Shown: piece after piece, positions 62,283 through 64,000 of the stretch
Position numbering within the stretch: position 1 is the first letter of the stretch
Layout of the letters: the number at the start of each line of letters is the position of its first letter
DNA from: Nemania diffusa
Taxonomy: Eukaryota > Ascomycota > Sordariomycetes > Xylariales > Xylariaceae
Assembly: GCA_038501195.1 (NCBI GenBank)
Contig: JBBPUQ010000009.1
Coordinates: forward strand, 682,001-746,000
Length of the DNA: 64,000 nucleotides
Reading direction: 5' to 3'
Translations under genes and position numbers: made by a program
The notes under the pieces: generated by a model
Told to the model about the DNA's origin: nothing
The model's input: only the letters and a program-made list of their open reading frames with translations
Databases searched by the model: none

Positions 62283-64000
62283 ATGGGCGCACTTTCATTC
62301 TTTCGAAATGTCTACGACCTCGATACGCTCGACACTCGCTTCACCGTGACATCCACCACGCCATATCAAACCGTCATAGAGTCACGGAACGACACGGCCT
62401 TCGCGAGCAAGGAACGGGCTGCACGATGGAAGAGTCGGCCGCCGTCGGAATCGAGGTGGAAGACCCCCGAATTCTACGTATACTTGGTTGGCACCGCATT
62501 GGCAATTCCCGCTATGCTCTGGGTTGCCTATGAGGCCTCACAACGTACGACTTGACTCTGCTCTACGCCGCATTTATTCATCTGCTTTGCCCTGTTCGTT
62601 CCGTTGACAGTTTGTTTCTCGGCAGCTTCACACCCCAATTTTAAAAACTACGAACGATTTCTGTCCCCCGGCTGGATCCCCGGCCGCAAGATCGTAAGGA
62701 ACTGCTGAGGTGGCCCGTGATATATGCGCCTACTTACGAGTCGACAGGATATAACTGATCCTCAGTACAGCACCTTTCGAGGCAACCTGCCCTATCTCGG
62801 GGCCCTCGTCGTCTTCCACCCTCTACTTCGACGGTTGTATAATGCATTCATATACCGAGTCACTTCGGGCAGCCAGGCGTCGCGGCCGACGTTGGAGGAG
62901 GCAGATCAGCGGTTGAACCAGCGGGCATCCTTCGACTTCGGCTTTGCTATAATATATCTCGTCGCTCTCCACGGTGTTTCCGTCTTTAAGATCCTCGGTA
63001 TTCTATATCTGAATTACCAAGTAGCCACTACACTCCCCCGCAAGTCGGTGCCGGTTGCGACGTGGGTATTTAACGTTGGCATTCTGTTCGCAAACGACCT
63101 CTGCAATGGCTACCACTTCAAGGATATCGGTTTGTTCTTCTCGGGCGGGTTGGTCGATGCATCAGAGAGCAATCTCGTGAACTGGGGAAGGTGGCTCGAT
63201 AGTTACGGTGGACTAATGAGCCGCTGGGAGATTCTCTTCAACATCACCGTTCTGCGCCTCATCAGCTTCAACCTGGACTACTACTGGAGCTTGGATAGGA
63301 GAAGCTCCAGCCCTATCGAAGTATGATATAAACTCTCCCACTCCCCTGCCCGAATGCTACGCGATAGATCTATTTAATAACCTAAAGAAGAAACAGCTCG
63401 ATCCCTCCTCGTTAAGCGAACGAGACCGAGTCTCGACACCCGCACAAGCCAAGGACTTCTCCTTCCGCAACTACGTCGCATACGCCATCTACGCGCCGCT
63501 CTACCTCACGGGGCCCATCATCACCTTCAACGACTACATATCCCAGCTCCGCTACAAACCCGCGACCATCGAGCTCTCACGCACGATCCGGTACGGCGTG
63601 CGCCTCGCCCTGGCCCTCCTAGCCATGGAGATCATCCTCCATTTCAACTATGTACAAGCGATCGGCACCATCAGCCCGCTCTGGCACGAGTACCCAGCCT
63701 CGCAGCTCTTCCTACTCAGCTTCTTGAACCTGCACCTGATCTGGCTCAAGCTCCTGCTGCCGTGGCGCTTCTTCCGCCTCTGGTCGCTCACAGACGGCGT
63801 CGACCCCCCGGAGAACATGATCCGCTGCGTCAACAACAACTGGAGCACGCTGGGGTTCTGGCGGTCGTGGCACCGCAGCTTCTACCGCTGGTCGCTGCGC
63901 TACATCTACGTGCCGCTGGGCGGGTCGAGCTTCGCCAGCGCGCGCGACGCGGGGCGCTCCATCGTCACGTACGTGCTCGTGTTCACCTTCGTCGGGCTCT
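62283..64000 (+). CDS. GUP1: Gup1-type MBOAT O-acyltransferase, 3' end outside window
   Basis: Gup1 is an endoplasmic reticulum multi-pass membrane enzyme that remodels the lipid of GPI anchors; it was first described through glycerol uptake. Visible exons 62283-62544, 62626-62693, 62748-63320 and 63397 to the window end give 502 residues in frame. The start MGALSFFRNVYDLDTLDTRFT is family-typical. PEFYVYLVGTALAIPAMLWVAY is the first membrane span, followed by HPNFKNYERFLSPGWIPGRK. Many hydrophobic segments follow, with NVGILFANDLCNGY and LRLISFNLDYYWS. The MBOAT active histidine is His460 in FWRSWHRSFYRW, followed by YIYVPLGGS. Family members are about 560-650 residues, so perhaps 60-150 are missing to the right. 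The visible part of the last exon is GC-rich. Confidence 0.93.

Overview
The window comes from a filamentous ascomycete (Pezizomycotina). The genes carry short GT-AG introns of about 50 to 80 bases with CTAAC-like branch sites. The encoded set is typically fungal: a Sin3 corepressor, a Zn2Cys6 regulator, a secreted esterase with a CBM1 module, and Gup1. The first third is extreme AT-rich DNA of the kind left by repeat-induced point mutation (RIP). A Sordariomycete is my best guess, but only from general style; no marker fixes the order.

Positions 1-21290 hold no credible gene. This stretch is a graveyard of transposons mutated almost to pure A and T; many 60-base rows contain no G or C. Its history can still be partly read. 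Two copies of a repeat of at least 4 kb lie head to tail (1-571 continued at 7335-10904, and 13929-17985). Copy I is split by an LTR retrotransposon (572-7334) with two 250-base LTRs and a 5-base target duplication. Copy II is interrupted near 16970-17230 by a short insert with imperfect inverted ends that is visibly less mutated. At about 21290 the composition switches to ordinary genic DNA. The first recognisable gene there is a GNAT-like acetyltransferase that loses its 3' half at the border. A decayed ORF and a 214-base MITE with 26-base inverted ends follow (23.9-24.8 kb).

The gene-bearing part (25.9 kb to the end) contains, in order: SIN3 (+, histone-deacetylase corepressor), ERG10 (-, acetoacetyl-CoA thiolase), SNU114/EFTUD2 (+, U5 snRNP GTPase), CIA2 (-, cytosolic Fe-S assembly), an 896-residue Zn2Cys6 transcription factor (+), tRNA-Asp(GTC) (-), a small single-pass membrane protein (-), a secreted CE1 esterase with a CBM1 module (+), an F-box/2EXR-like protein (-), and the 5' part of GUP1 (+), cut by the window end. 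I rebuilt the exons by splice-site and phase matching; all close in frame. The genes are mostly unrelated housekeeping functions. The only shared-regulation candidates are the divergent pairs ERG10/SNU114 and membrane protein/CE1 esterase.

Long intergenic stretches (38.8-41.4, 42.5-49.5 and 52.7-57.8 kb) have no supported genes. They are rich in TACCTA/TAGGTA and TACGTA words, short perfect palindromes and hexamer tracts. I see no CRISPR array, rRNA, biosynthetic gene cluster or clearly new multi-gene system. The most unusual material is the near GC-free repeat block and its layered insertions, and the compositional break inside SNU114.
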